A stretch of 37,318 nucleotides of DNA from an uncultured Clostridia bacterium (GCA_946563605.1 CAMNVW010000003.1:1-37318); one strand, 5' to 3'. Positions 22,300 to 30,226 are shown, counted from the stretch's first letter. Notes: generated from the sequence alone by a model not told the origin. Made by a program: numbers and translations.

Positions 22300-22771
22300 A
22301 CTTTTGCAAGAGAAAAGTTTTTTCCTCATCAATAAAATACTGAAAGTTTTGTTCCTAGCAGAATAGATGTCCACAAAATCTCCCACTGGGAGGTTTTGTG
22401 GGTTCGTGCATTACGGTTATTTCTAAAAGGGGTTTTTCTCTTGCAAAAACCCTCTCTTTTCCAATCCGAATTTCGGATTGGAAAATTCACCCCCAAATGC
22501 GCCTGACGATAAAGGTGTTTCGCTCACTGTGACAAGTGATTGAAACTTAGGGAGAATGGAACGCAGTTCCATTCTCAGGGTCACACAACGCAAAACTTAT
22601 TTCTGCACAAAAGCATAAGTGTGACCTTGCGACCAAAGGCTCTGCCTTTGGAATCCGCAGCCTTTTGAAAAAGGCTGGCGAAAACTTTTTGTTTGGAGTT
22701 TGGCGGCAAAGCTGCCAAACTCATGGGGACGGAACGCTTGCCAATTTGCGCTAAAAAGTAAAACCGTCCCC
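22300..22771. repeat. repeat element C (mosaic of hairpin modules)
   Basis: Modules in order: GCAAGAGAAAAGTTTTTTCC; a palindrome CCACAAAA...TTTTGTGG (22371-22400); a TTTTCTCTTGCAAAA module; TTTTCCAATCCGAAT and complement (22458-22485); AAATGCGCCTGACGATAAAG (22495-22514); an 11-bp hairpin (22552-22562/22566-22576); AAGTGTGACCTTGCGACCAA (22617-22636, also in element A); CCAAAGGCTCTGCCTTTGG and its GCC(TTTT) hairpin; GAGTTTGGC/GCCAAACTC (22696-22704/22714-22722); and GGGGACGG/CCGTCCCC (22725-22732/22764-22771). The part 22300-22516 recurs inverted in element D. No gene is supportable. Confidence 0.75.
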
Positions 22772-22772
22772 C

Positions 22773-23597
22773 CTATACCAGTTTCCTTTCCTGATCATAG
22801 CATCCACTTCGCAGGCCCTGCAAATCAAGCGTTACAAAGGAAAATCCCAGCGAAGTGATTTCTTCAGAAATTCTCTCCCGATGCTGAAGCAGCTTTTCAA
22901 AATCTTCCGGCACAATTTCGATGCGTGCAAGCGTTCCATGCACGCGCAAACGACATTGTGCTATCCCGAGGGTATGCAAAAGTTCCTCCCCCGCCTCAAT
23001 CCTTTTGAGTGTAGAAGCTTCCAGCGGCGTATCATAGGGGATTCTGGTCGCAAGGCAGGGTGTTGCCGGTTTCGACGCGCAGGAAAGTCCCATCTGCTTT
23101 GCAAACTGGCGCACCTGTGCTTTGGTAAAGCCATTTTCTGCAAGGGGACTGCGTACCCCCAGCTCTCTGATGGCGCGAATCCCTGGGCGGTACGCCTTTA
23201 AATCGTCTGCGTTTGTACCGTCCAGCACCGCCTGATAACCCTGTTCCTGCGCAAAAGCGATTGCTTTTGCAAACAGCTGCTTTTTGCAGTGATAACAGCG
23301 GTCAACGCCGTTCTGCACCACCTGCGGACAGGAAAGTTCATCAATCTCTAAAACAACATGGTGCACCCCTAAACTTGCGGCGCATTGTTTTGCTTCCTGC
23401 AAATCTGCCTGTGGATGCAGCACCGTCGAAAAGGTGACTGCCGCGATATGGTCAAGTCCGATTCCCGCCTGTTCTGCCGCCTGACAGCAGGCATTTAATA
23501 AAACGGTGCTGTCCACTCCTGCTGAAAATGCGACGCACACCTTTTGCCGCACAAGCTCCGTCAATTCCTTTATCAGCATTTTCTGATGCTGTTCCAT
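22773..23597 (-). CDS. larE: LarE-like ATP-dependent sulfurtransferase
   Basis: 274 residues from ATG 23597 (AAAGGAAG upstream; longer frame to 23666 lacks a site). The PP-loop ATP-pyrophosphatase motif is FSAGVDST (residues 24-31), followed by HCKKQLF with a C-x2-C-like pair (RCYHC), DGTNADDL and SPLAENGFTK, and by SKPATPCLATRIPYDTPL, whose cysteine corresponds in position to the sulfur-donating region of LarE. LarE provides sulfur to the nickel-pincer nucleotide cofactor of lactate racemase and relatives by giving up its own cysteine sulfur (or an Fe-S-bound sulfide). LarA, LarB and LarC are not in the window, so the client is unknown. The gene is bracketed by inverted repeat copies C and D. 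No clear promoter is seen upstream apart from repeat D. Confidence 0.88.
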   Translation of the reverse strand: MEQHQKMLIKELTELVRQKVCVAFSAGVDSTVLLNACCQAAEQAGIGLDHIAAVTFSTVLHPQADLQEAKQCAASLGVHHVVLEIDELSCPQVVQNGVDRCYHCKKQLFAKAIAFAQEQGYQAVLDGTNADDLKAYRPGIRAIRELGVRSPLAENGFTKAQVRQFAKQMGLSCASKPATPCLATRIPYDTPLEASTLKRIEAGEELLHTLGIAQCRLRVHGTLARIEIVPEDFEKLLQHRERISEEITSLGFSFVTLDLQGLRSGCYDQERKLV

Positions 23598-23652
23598 CTT
23601 TTTCTTCCTTTCTGTTCGATGCTTTTTCGCACTTGTCTGTTGGAGCAAAACA

Positions 23653-24160
23653 AAAGTTTTACTCAATTTTTTTCAAAAAATTGCGGATTCCAAAGGCAGA
23701 GCCTTTGGCGCACTCCGCAGAGTGCGGAGTCTTTATCGTCAGGCGCATTTAGGGGTGAATTTTCCAATCCGAATTTCGGATTGGAAAAGAGGGGGTTTTG
23801 CAAGAGAAAAACCCCCTTTGGAAATAGCCGTAATGTATAAACCCACAAAACCTCCCAGTGGGAGATTTTGTGGACATCTGTCCTGCTAGGGACAGAACTT
23901 CCAGTGTTTTATTTATGGGGGAAAACTTCCGTTTGAGCTTGCCCCTTCCTATAAACTGAAACCATCCTCGATTTTTAGAGAGTTTGGAACAGCTTTGCTG
24001 TGACAAACTCAAGGTGACAGAACGCTTAGCCAATTTCTGATTGAAACTTTAACTGTCACCGAAAATGCGCCTGACGATAAGGTATTTCGACCTCTGCGGA
24101 GGTCGACCAGAGTTTCACTCTGGATTGGACAACTTTTAAAAAAGTTGACAATACTTTTAT
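23653..24160. repeat. repeat element D (mosaic, inverted relative to C)
   Basis: Starts AAAAGTTTTACTCAATTTTT with the CCAAAGGCAGAGCCTTTGG near-palindrome (23691-23709), then CACTCCGC/GCGGAGTG, TTTATCGTCAGGCGCAT (23731-23748), the TTTTCCAATCC palindrome, the CCCACAAAA palindrome (about 23842-23872), GAGTTTG...CAAACTC (23980-24010), GGTGACAG...CTGTCACC (24013-24060), another AAATGCGCCTGACGATAAG (24063-24081), CGACCTCtgcgGAGGTCG-type hairpin, CCAGAG/CTCTGG hairpin, and the inverted end AACTTTTAAAAAAGTT...ACTTTTAT. 23724-23935 is the reverse complement of 22300-22516 with scattered differences. No gene is supportable. Confidence 0.75.
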
Positions 24161-24166
24161 CTACTT

Positions 24167-25930
24167 TTATTCAAGAAAATCGGTCAGCATCTTTGTGATC
24201 CGTTCGAGCTGCTGCGGCTCAAACGGAGACGCCAGCCCCGTCTTTTCCAGCACCGTTACAAAGCTATCATCGCTGTCTTGATTGACAAGCTCGATATAGG
24301 TTTGCAGCGCGTTGTCATAATCCTCCAAGCTCATCTGCAAAAATTCCATCGCCACACAGCCGGACAGCGCATAGTCGATGGCGTAAAACGGCGTGTCAAA
24401 ATACTGGTTCGTGGTAAACCAGCCCTTGGAAAAGCTCTCCATATCAAAGTAAGGCGATTCAACCACCAAGCCGTATTCTTTCGCAAGCTGTTGATACAGC
24501 TCATTCAGCTGTTCGACGCTCATATCCGGCGACTGATAGATTCTTTCCTGAAACTCATCGTTCAATGCCGCCGTCAGAATCCCTGCCGCCATGGTATAGA
24601 CGTCGTATTTTTGGGCAATCAGCGCATCTTCCCCATAAAACTCCTGATAATACGGCAGCGTCAGCACCTGCATCGTCTGCGAATGGATCTCGCAGACGTC
24701 CATGCTGTGTCCCTCGCTTTTAGAGCCATTCTTCAGCTGCTCCCATATCGCAAAGCAATGCCCAAATTCATGCGAAATACTGAACACATCGTCCTCGCTG
24801 CCGTCGAGATTAGCAAACAAAAACGGCGTATTCAGCGAATAAAGCAGGGTGCTGAAGGTCACGTTCGCTTTGCTTGGAGACGGCTGCGCATCAATATAGT
24901 CATGTGAAAGCAGGTAGGAATAGCACTCCCCCATTTCCTGGGAAATATTCTGATAAACTTTTTCAAAATTCCCCAGCGTATCCTGCCAGCTGCCCTGCGG
25001 CAGCGGCGACGGCTCACCCAGCAAATAGACATAGCCTTCATTCTCTCTGTTTTGCGCACGGGTATAAAAATCCTGCAAATACGACCGATACACCGGCGAA
25101 AGGGTCGATTTAAGGTTTTCGCGAAACTGCCGGATATCCTCTCTGGTATAGCTGTTGCGCAGCATCTCCAAATCAGCGACTTCGGTGTAGCTTTCATATC
25201 CCAACTGCTGTGCAATCTGCTCGCGCAGCCGCACAAGCTCCAAATACAATTCTCCCAACTGTTGATTGTATTTGTCAATAAACTGTCCGTAATAAGCCGA
25301 CTGTCCTTCCGGCTCCAATGAGGAAAAGAGGACCTCTCCTTCCGGCGTATTTACCGTTGCGTGCGCATACTTATCATAATACTGTGCCTCCAGCTTTTTT
25401 TCCTGCTCCTGCAAAGAAAGGGTATTCCGCGAACTTGTCTGTGCGCTCATCTGCATATCCTGCACACCGCTGTCGCCGAAAATATCCTCTGTCATCGACC
25501 CAAACCGAGAGCTTTCTATCTTTTTAAACAGCTGGTCATATCGGTTTTGAATCCGCGCATCCCATGTGTCCAGATATTCCATCTCATCGTTATAATATTC
25601 ATCGTTGAGGTCCGCATAATTCCGAATCTGCGCAATGGTCATCATGCTGTAAAATTCTTCCGTTACCTTGCTGATTTTTCGCAGCGTTCCAATCAACCCA
25701 AAGGGCAGGCGGTCATTTTCTGTCTGTTCCTCCGCCTTTTCGATTAAAGCTAAGACGCTTTCCCCGTCTGGACGCTGATATTCTACCTGCGAAAACGAAA
25801 TCTCAGCAGGTTTGAGCGGTTGTCGGGCACACCCCGACAGCGAGGTCATCAGCAACACGCCCGTTAAAATCAGCGAAAACAAGCGGGTGGACTTTGGGCG
25901 ATGCTGTGGTTTTATCGAAAAGATTGACAA
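24167..25930 (-). CDS. surface lipoprotein of the M3 (oligoendopeptidase) family
   Basis: 587 residues. The N terminus is a lipoprotein signal peptide with lipobox LSGC (cysteine near residue 33). The catalytic zinc motif HEFGH is at residues 387-391 (ISHEFGHCFAIWEQ), with a downstream Glu (CEIHSQTMQVL) as third ligand, as in M3/PepF-type metallopeptidases. The N-terminal half is helical and charged, as in the family. M3 enzymes cut short peptides; most bacterial ones are cytosolic, whereas this one would act outside the membrane on peptides. The start is TTG at 25930 with AAGGAG 8 nt upstream. It is the last gene before repeat D, which lies at its 3' end. Confidence 0.93.
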   Translation of the reverse strand: MSIFSIKPQHRPKSTRLFSLILTGVLLMTSLSGCARQPLKPAEISFSQVEYQRPDGESVLALIEKAEEQTENDRLPFGLIGTLRKISKVTEEFYSMMTIAQIRNYADLNDEYYNDEMEYLDTWDARIQNRYDQLFKKIESSRFGSMTEDIFGDSGVQDMQMSAQTSSRNTLSLQEQEKKLEAQYYDKYAHATVNTPEGEVLFSSLEPEGQSAYYGQFIDKYNQQLGELYLELVRLREQIAQQLGYESYTEVADLEMLRNSYTREDIRQFRENLKSTLSPVYRSYLQDFYTRAQNRENEGYVYLLGEPSPLPQGSWQDTLGNFEKVYQNISQEMGECYSYLLSHDYIDAQPSPSKANVTFSTLLYSLNTPFLFANLDGSEDDVFSISHEFGHCFAIWEQLKNGSKSEGHSMDVCEIHSQTMQVLTLPYYQEFYGEDALIAQKYDVYTMAAGILTAALNDEFQERIYQSPDMSVEQLNELYQQLAKEYGLVVESPYFDMESFSKGWFTTNQYFDTPFYAIDYALSGCVAMEFLQMSLEDYDNALQTYIELVNQDSDDSFVTVLEKTGLASPFEPQQLERITKMLTDFLE

Positions 25931-25962
25931 TCAACTCACTCCTTATATACAGTGTTGTTCCC

Positions 25963-25971
25963 AGTATAACA
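25963..25971 (-). promoter_or_regulatory. extended -10 promoter of the M3 lipoprotein gene
   Basis: On the minus strand TATACT (25968-25963) with TG at 25971-25970. No clear -35. Confidence 0.5.
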
Positions 25972-25994
25972 TAGTATGAACAAGAAAGTAAGAA

Positions 25995-26100
25995 TATTTT
26001 TGTGGGGCTTACGCAGCCCGAGCCACTGATTTGACTTCGAGGAAGTCGAGGCTTTTGTGGGGTTGCGACCCCACAAAAATCTTCCCAGCTTCTTGAAGCT
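25995..26100. repeat. hairpin-rich repeat with two mutually exclusive stems
   Basis: TTTTGTGGGGT (26053-26063) pairs with 26068-26078 around TGCG. The same 3' arm can instead pair with a second upstream copy, ATTTTTGTGGGG (25995-26006 with 26069-26080). Smaller hairpins GGCT/AGCC, GACTTC/GAAGTC and AGCTTC/GAAGCT lie in between and after. No T-run. Same style as the other intergenic repeats. The stretch 25972-26233 has no other feature I can name. Confidence 0.6.
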
Positions 26101-26233
26101 AAAAACAAAACGACAGTTTCCAAAAGAAAACAGGGATGAAGAAAAAATAAGGCGGCATAATAAAAATGATTCCGATGGGATCATATGTGGAGAACAACTC
26201 CGCTGCTAAAAATCAATACAGGAGTGATTTTTT

Positions 26234-26413
26234 ATGGCTATGAACCTTTCTACTATTCTGACCGGCGCTGCTGTTACCGCTGCTGTCGGCACTGCCGCTT
26301 ATATGATGACCGGAAAGAAAAAACCAAATGCAAGACAGATCAAAAAACAGGCTGGCAAAGCTGTTCATGCTGTTGGCGATATTGTGGACAGCATCTCCAG
26401 CATGATGGGTTAA
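26234..26413 (+). CDS. small single-pass membrane protein
   Basis: 59 residues from ATG 26234 with AGGAG (26220-26224) upstream. The first about 25 residues are an Ala/Thr/Gly-rich hydrophobic segment (STILTGAAVTAAVGTAAYMM), followed by TGKKKPNARQIKKQAGKAV and a C-terminal amphipathic helix (DIVDSISSMMG). The layout (short membrane anchor, basic stretch, helical tail) resembles YtxH/DUF-type small stress-related proteins, but I cannot assign a family. A very strong terminator ends the gene, which supports it being real. Confidence 0.75.
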   Translation: MAMNLSTILTGAAVTAAVGTAAYMMTGKKKPNARQIKKQAGKAVHAVGDIVDSISSMMG

Positions 26414-26434
26414 ACCGCATCTTAAGATAAACGA

Positions 26435-26477
26435 CAAGAAGAGAATGTTTTGATAAAACATTCTCTTCTTGTTTTTT
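26435..26477 (+). terminator. strong intrinsic terminator
   Basis: A 17-bp perfect stem (26435-26451/26455-26471) with a GAT loop, followed by six T (26472-26477). Confidence 0.95.
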
Positions 26478-26488
26478 CGCAACCAAAA

Positions 26489-27160
26489 TCATTCCGAAAA
26501 GAACCACGGCTTTCGCACTGTCTCGGCAAGCTGTTCCCGACATTCTCTCCAATCGGGAAAAAAACGTTCGACCTCCTGCCAAAATGCAGGGCTATGGTCG
26601 TGGTGCAGAATATGGCACAGCTCATGCACCACCACATAGTTGACACAGTGCTCCGGCACAAGCATCAATCGCCAGCTGAAATTCAAGTTGTTTTTCCCCG
26701 AACACGAACCCCATCTTCCCTTTGCTCCATTGATGCGGATTCCTGCCGGTTTAACACCCAGCTTCGGCGCGTAAAACGCCACCCGTTTTATAAGTTCCTC
26801 CCTTGCGATGATTCGGTAAAGCTCCACCGCCTGTGCGCGCAGTTCCTGTTCGTTGCCCTCATGCAGAAAAAAGATCCCCTCTTGATAAAATGCCTTCTTT
26901 TCCTGCGTATATTCGATTGGCAGCAGTTCCCCAAACAGCGGCAAATTTCCATCCGACAAGAAAAACTGCTCCTTATTTTGTTTTTGCCGCAGCAGTTCTT
27001 CACGATGAGCCATGATCCATTCTTCCTTCTGCTGCACAAAGCGGTCGATTTCTCTTTTTGCCAGTTTCATCGGCGCACGCACAACGACCGTTCCATCCGG
27101 CTTTACCTGAATGACCATTGTCCTGCGCTTTGCACGGATCAGCGTATACTTCGTTTTCAT
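26489..27160 (-). CDS. YgjP-type (M48-like/DUF45) metallopeptidase
   Basis: 223 residues from ATG 27160 (GGGAGAG upstream). N-terminal half: a strand-rich region (IRAKRRTMVIQVKPDGTVVVRAPMKLAKREIDRFV) typical of YgjP. C-terminal half: WGSCSGKNNLNFSWRLMLVPEHCVNYVVVHELCHILHHDHSPAFWQ, given here in parts: the zinc motif is HELCH with a further His in HHDHSPAFW. The family (also called SprT-like or DUF45) is a zinc-dependent hydrolase; the E. coli member is reported as a UTP pyrophosphatase, the physiological substrate in Firmicutes is uncertain. It lies downstream of the GNAT gene on the same strand, 44 nt after its stop. Confidence 0.88.
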   Translation of the reverse strand: MKTKYTLIRAKRRTMVIQVKPDGTVVVRAPMKLAKREIDRFVQQKEEWIMAHREELLRQKQNKEQFFLSDGNLPLFGELLPIEYTQEKKAFYQEGIFFLHEGNEQELRAQAVELYRIIAREELIKRVAFYAPKLGVKPAGIRINGAKGRWGSCSGKNNLNFSWRLMLVPEHCVNYVVVHELCHILHHDHSPAFWQEVERFFPDWRECREQLAETVRKPWFFSE

Positions 27161-27204
27161 CGTTTCTCTCCCGCTTCTCTCCTTTTTTGGGGGGTGCATA
27201 TGTT

Positions 27205-27972
27205 CTAATAACCCCATATTTCAACCGCGGCATAGGTGTGGCTGTAATGGTAGCCCAGCTTTTGAGCCAGCGCAACCGAGCCTTTATTCTGCGCGTCCCA
27301 GCTGGGGTACAAATTCCGCTTTAAACATTCCAATATCAGCTTTGCGCCGCATACATAGGCGAGTCCTTTTCGTCTGTATTCTTCTTTGGTGTCAATTTCA
27401 ATCTCGATGCCATCCTTGTATCTGGAATAGGAGGACGCGCCGGATACGATAGAATCCCCCTGACAAACCACCGCGCCAATTCCCAGCTTGCGATAGTCCT
27501 CATAGCTTGGAAACTGCGCTACCAAATCGGCACTCCAGACCTGCGTTTTGCACCTCTCATAAAGCGGTTCGTCTATCATGGAAAGGGTGTATCCTTCCGG
27601 CAGAGCTGCCACTGCCCTTTCCAATTTTTCCCTGTCAAAAACGTCCGGCTCCTTTTTGATTGCATAGCGGCAAACGGCTTTCGCCTTTTCGCCGTAATGC
27701 TGTGTGATCATCTTTTCCCAGCGTTCATCCTGCGGAACCATAATCATAAAGTTTTGCGTACACCAGCTGGGTTTATACGACACCAGTTCGATATCCGGCT
27801 CTCCTGCAAAAAAGGTGAAGTCTCCGATCATCGCCATCGCTGCTGTTGGCGCGGTGCTGTGGTTCGCATAGATTTTTCCCATGATTCCCTGCAAGCAGGA
27901 CCAGATCAGCGTTTCTTCCCACCCATCAAACAGCGTCGAAACCTTGCTTGTATCCGTTATTTCGTATACCAT
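27205..27972 (-). CDS. GNAT family N-acetyltransferase (two-domain type)
   Basis: 255 residues from ATG 27972 (GGAGG upstream). The N-terminal half contains a less conserved region with FTFFAGEPD and FMIMVPQDERW. The C-terminal half is the GNAT fold: EIEIDTKEEYRRKGLAYVCGAKLILECLKRNLYPSWDAQN, where R-x-x-G-L-A is the acetyl-CoA loop, then SVALAQKLGYHYSHTYAAVEI. This fits the GNAT_acetyltran family (as in ZmaR-like and related proteins). Acceptor unknown. In an apparent operon with the YgjP protein. Confidence 0.85.
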   Translation of the reverse strand: MVYEITDTSKVSTLFDGWEETLIWSCLQGIMGKIYANHSTAPTAAMAMIGDFTFFAGEPDIELVSYKPSWCTQNFMIMVPQDERWEKMITQHYGEKAKAVCRYAIKKEPDVFDREKLERAVAALPEGYTLSMIDEPLYERCKTQVWSADLVAQFPSYEDYRKLGIGAVVCQGDSIVSGASSYSRYKDGIEIEIDTKEEYRRKGLAYVCGAKLILECLKRNLYPSWDAQNKGSVALAQKLGYHYSHTYAAVEIWGY

Positions 27973-28072
27973 AAACTTTCCTCCAATATTCCTTTGTTTC
28001 TCTGTTATCTTGTTGTATGCTAGCATATCCGTTCCAAATAAGCAAGGCTGGCAAAACTATTTTGTAAAATCT

Positions 28073-28090
28073 TTGTTAAAGTGTTGACAA
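28073..28090 (+). promoter_or_regulatory. Rex-type operator
   Basis: TTGTTAA-AGTG-TTGACAA differs from the Rex consensus TTGTTAA-N4-TTAACAA at one position. It overlaps the -35 box of the alcohol dehydrogenase promoter, the expected repressor position: Rex leaves DNA when NADH rises, switching on NADH-consuming reactions. Confidence 0.7.
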
Positions 28091-28111
28091 ATAAAATTCC
28101 TGCGTTATAAT
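28084..28111 (+). promoter_or_regulatory. strong promoter of the alcohol dehydrogenase gene
   Basis: TTGACA at 28084-28089, 16-bp spacer, TATAAT at 28106-28111. Confidence 0.88.
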
Positions 28112-28125
28112 AGGATTTAGAAGGA

Positions 28126-28143
28126 TTGATAAAAAATAAACAA
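28126..28143 (+). promoter_or_regulatory. second Rex-like site
   Basis: TTGATAA-AAAA-TAAACAA: two mismatches to TTGTTAA-N4-TTAACAA, same spacing. It lies just after the predicted transcription start, 53 bp (about five helical turns) from the first site. Confidence 0.45.
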
Positions 28144-28198
28144 ATCGTTAAATACAAAATTTGATTCATCACAGGAACACTGACAGGAGGATTTTATC

Positions 28199-29374
28199 AT
28201 GGCTAGATTTACATTACCAAGAGATCTTTATCATGGCGAAAACGCTTTGGAAGCACTGAAAACCCTGGAAGGCAAGCGCGCGGTCGTTGTCGTTGGCGGC
28301 GGCAGCATGAAACGCTTTGGTTTTCTGGACAAAGTTTGCGACTATCTGAAAGAAGCCGGCATGGAAGTCGCTCTGTTTGAAGGCGTTGAACCAGACCCAT
28401 CGGTTGACACCGTTATGAAAGGCGCTGCTATGATGCGCGAATTCCAGCCGGACTGGATCGTTTCCATCGGCGGCGGTTCTCCTATCGACGCTGCAAAAGC
28501 AATGTGGGCATTCTATGAATATCCAGACACCACTTTTGAGGAACTGTGCATCCCATTCAATTTCCCGAAACTGCGCACCAAAGCAAAATTCTGCGCAATT
28601 CCATCTACCTCCGGAACCGCTACCGAAGTTACTGCTTTTTCTGTTATCACCGATTATAACAAGGGCATTAAATATCCTCTGGCTGACTTTAACATCACCC
28701 CGGACGTTGCTATCGTAGACCCAGCTCTGGCAGAAACCATGCCAAAGAAGCTGACTGCACACACCGGTATGGACGCGATGACCCACGCAATCGAAGCGTA
28801 TGTATCCACCCTGCACTGTGACTTCACCGATCCGCTTGCACTGCACGCAATCAAAATGATCAGCCGCGACTTGGTGGCAAGCTACAACGGCGATACAAGC
28901 GCCCGCGCAAGTATGCACAACGCACAGTGTCTGGCTGGCATGGCTTTCTCCAACGCGCTGCTGGGCATCGTTCATTCGATGGCTCACAAAACCGGCGCTG
29001 CTTACAGCGGCGGTCACATCGTTCACGGCTGTGCAAACGCAATGTACCTGCCAAAGGTCATCAAATTCAACAGCAAAAATCCAGAAGCAGACAAACGCTA
29101 CGGCGAGATTGCCGCATTCCTTGGTCTGGAACCAACTGCCGACGCGCTGATTGCTCATATCAACGAGCTGAACAGACAGCTTGACATTCCAACCTGCATC
29201 AAAGATTATGAAGGCGGCATCATTGATGAAAAAGAATTCCTCGACAAGCTGCCGCAGGTTGCTGAACTTGCTGTCGGCGATGCCTGCACAGGTTCCAACC
29301 CACGTCCAATCACACCAGCTGAAATGGAAAAACTGCTGAAATGCTGCTTCTATGACGAAGAAGTAAACTTTTAA
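28199..29374 (+). CDS. iron-containing alcohol dehydrogenase
   Basis: 391 residues, group III Fe-ADH. The NAD(P) half has VVVVGGGSMKRFGFLD and SIGGGSPIDAAKAMW; the iron half has CAIPSTSGTATEVTAFSVI, HTGMDAMTHAIEAYVS and GIVHSMAHKTGAAYSGGHIVHGCANA, which contain the conserved metal-binding Asp/His set. It reduces aldehydes to alcohols with NADH (butanol/ethanol-type fermentation) or runs the reverse. ATG 28199 has ACAGGAGG upstream. Low-bias codons and a strong promoter with Rex-like sites suggest high, redox-controlled expression. Single gene. Confidence 0.95.
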   Translation: MARFTLPRDLYHGENALEALKTLEGKRAVVVVGGGSMKRFGFLDKVCDYLKEAGMEVALFEGVEPDPSVDTVMKGAAMMREFQPDWIVSIGGGSPIDAAKAMWAFYEYPDTTFEELCIPFNFPKLRTKAKFCAIPSTSGTATEVTAFSVITDYNKGIKYPLADFNITPDVAIVDPALAETMPKKLTAHTGMDAMTHAIEAYVSTLHCDFTDPLALHAIKMISRDLVASYNGDTSARASMHNAQCLAGMAFSNALLGIVHSMAHKTGAAYSGGHIVHGCANAMYLPKVIKFNSKNPEADKRYGEIAAFLGLEPTADALIAHINELNRQLDIPTCIKDYEGGIIDEKEFLDKLPQVAELAVGDACTGSNPRPITPAEMEKLLKCCFYDEEVNF

Positions 29375-29396
29375 AGTACTCCCCCTTCTAAAATGA

Positions 29397-29426
29397 GGAA
29401 CTGGTCATTTTGACCAGTTCCTTTTT
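29397..29426 (+). terminator. intrinsic terminator of the alcohol dehydrogenase gene
   Basis: An 11-bp perfect stem (29397-29407/29411-29421), TTT loop, five T (29422-29426). Confidence 0.92.
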
Positions 29427-29440
29427 ATTTGGCTGATCTT

Positions 29441-30139
29441 CTATAATGGTTTTATCTCGCGGCACCTTGGAAAATTGGGGCAGCCATAAAACTGCTGTCC
29501 CCGATATTCTCCGCGTGCGGCAGTCCGCAAAACCATCGGCACGCCGCATTTTGGACAAAGCGGCGGCATTTCTTTCCATTCGTTCTCCGCTTTGTCTGTG
29601 TCCTGCTGTTCATACAGAAAATCTTTGACCCGTCTTTTGTCCTTGCCGTAAAGGAACTCACACAGTTCCCTCAGCTCACGCGCACCGTAAACTTTTCTGC
29701 ATGGCACATGAAACAAAGGCAGACCGGCTTTCTGAAACGCTTTGTCCATAAACGCATCCCTTTGGTGGCGGTCGCGGCGGTTGTGGGTGCTGTCATCCAG
29801 TTCGACAGCGCAAAGAATCTCCATCGAATCACGGTCGCACAGGACAAAGTCAACGTGTTTTTGCGAAATCCAGTTAAAATATTTCTGCCGGTCTTTTTTC
29901 ACATCCGCACGCACCCGCAGTACCTCTCTGACTGCGGGCTTTGGACAGATGGTGATATCTTCCCCCACCAATTCCATCAAAACATCATAAAAACATTTTT
30001 CAGCGGCACTTAAAAAATAATCCTGCCGTTCATACGGCGTGCGGCTCCACGGATTTGCGCGGCGAAATTTTCGATGGACTGCATAAATCATCACCAAAAA
30101 CGCCAGAATAACAACTGCCGCTATCCTATACTTTTCCAA
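29441..30139 (-). CDS. DUF2726 protein with topoisomerase-type zinc ribbon
   Basis: 232 residues. One N-terminal membrane anchor (about residues 5-22: RIAAVVILAFLVMIYAVHR), then a DUF2726 domain (AAEKCFYDVLMELV, VDFVLCD, AVELDDSTHNRRDRHQRDAF), a nuclease-like (restriction-endonuclease-fold) core with the D...E-x-D pattern, and a C-terminal zinc ribbon CPKCGVPMVLRTA...FYGCPNFPRC (four cysteines, C-x2-C and C-x5-C) like those ending topoisomerase I. Such proteins may act on nucleic acid; the role is unknown. Start is TTG 30139 with AGGAGGGG immediately before. Confidence 0.85.
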   Translation of the reverse strand: MEKYRIAAVVILAFLVMIYAVHRKFRRANPWSRTPYERQDYFLSAAEKCFYDVLMELVGEDITICPKPAVREVLRVRADVKKDRQKYFNWISQKHVDFVLCDRDSMEILCAVELDDSTHNRRDRHQRDAFMDKAFQKAGLPLFHVPCRKVYGARELRELCEFLYGKDKRRVKDFLYEQQDTDKAENEWKEMPPLCPKCGVPMVLRTAARGEYRGQQFYGCPNFPRCREIKPL

Positions 30140-30154
30140 ACTTTCCCCTCCTGA

Positions 30155-30188
30155 ACAAAGGCCCTCCGATTACTCGGAGGGCCTTTGT
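30155..30188. terminator. intrinsic terminator, 15-bp stem
   Basis: ACAAAGGCCCTCCGA (30155-30169) pairs perfectly with 30174-30188, loop TTAC. It lies between alr and the DUF2726 gene on the minus strand. The T-tract is short (TTTG), but the stem is very stable. Confidence 0.75.
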
Positions 30189-30226
30189 CCGTTTTTGAAA
30201 ATATCCAAACGAATACGCTTCAAAAT

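Noticed and set aside
22300-24160. CRISPR array
   Set aside because: The repeats are palindromic modules of unequal length and spacing in mixed orientation; there is no regular direct repeat with unique spacers and no cas gene.
28214-29158. Open frame of about 314 codons opposite the alcohol dehydrogenase gene
   Set aside because: Antisense to a complete conserved enzyme, no start signal, no recognisable family.
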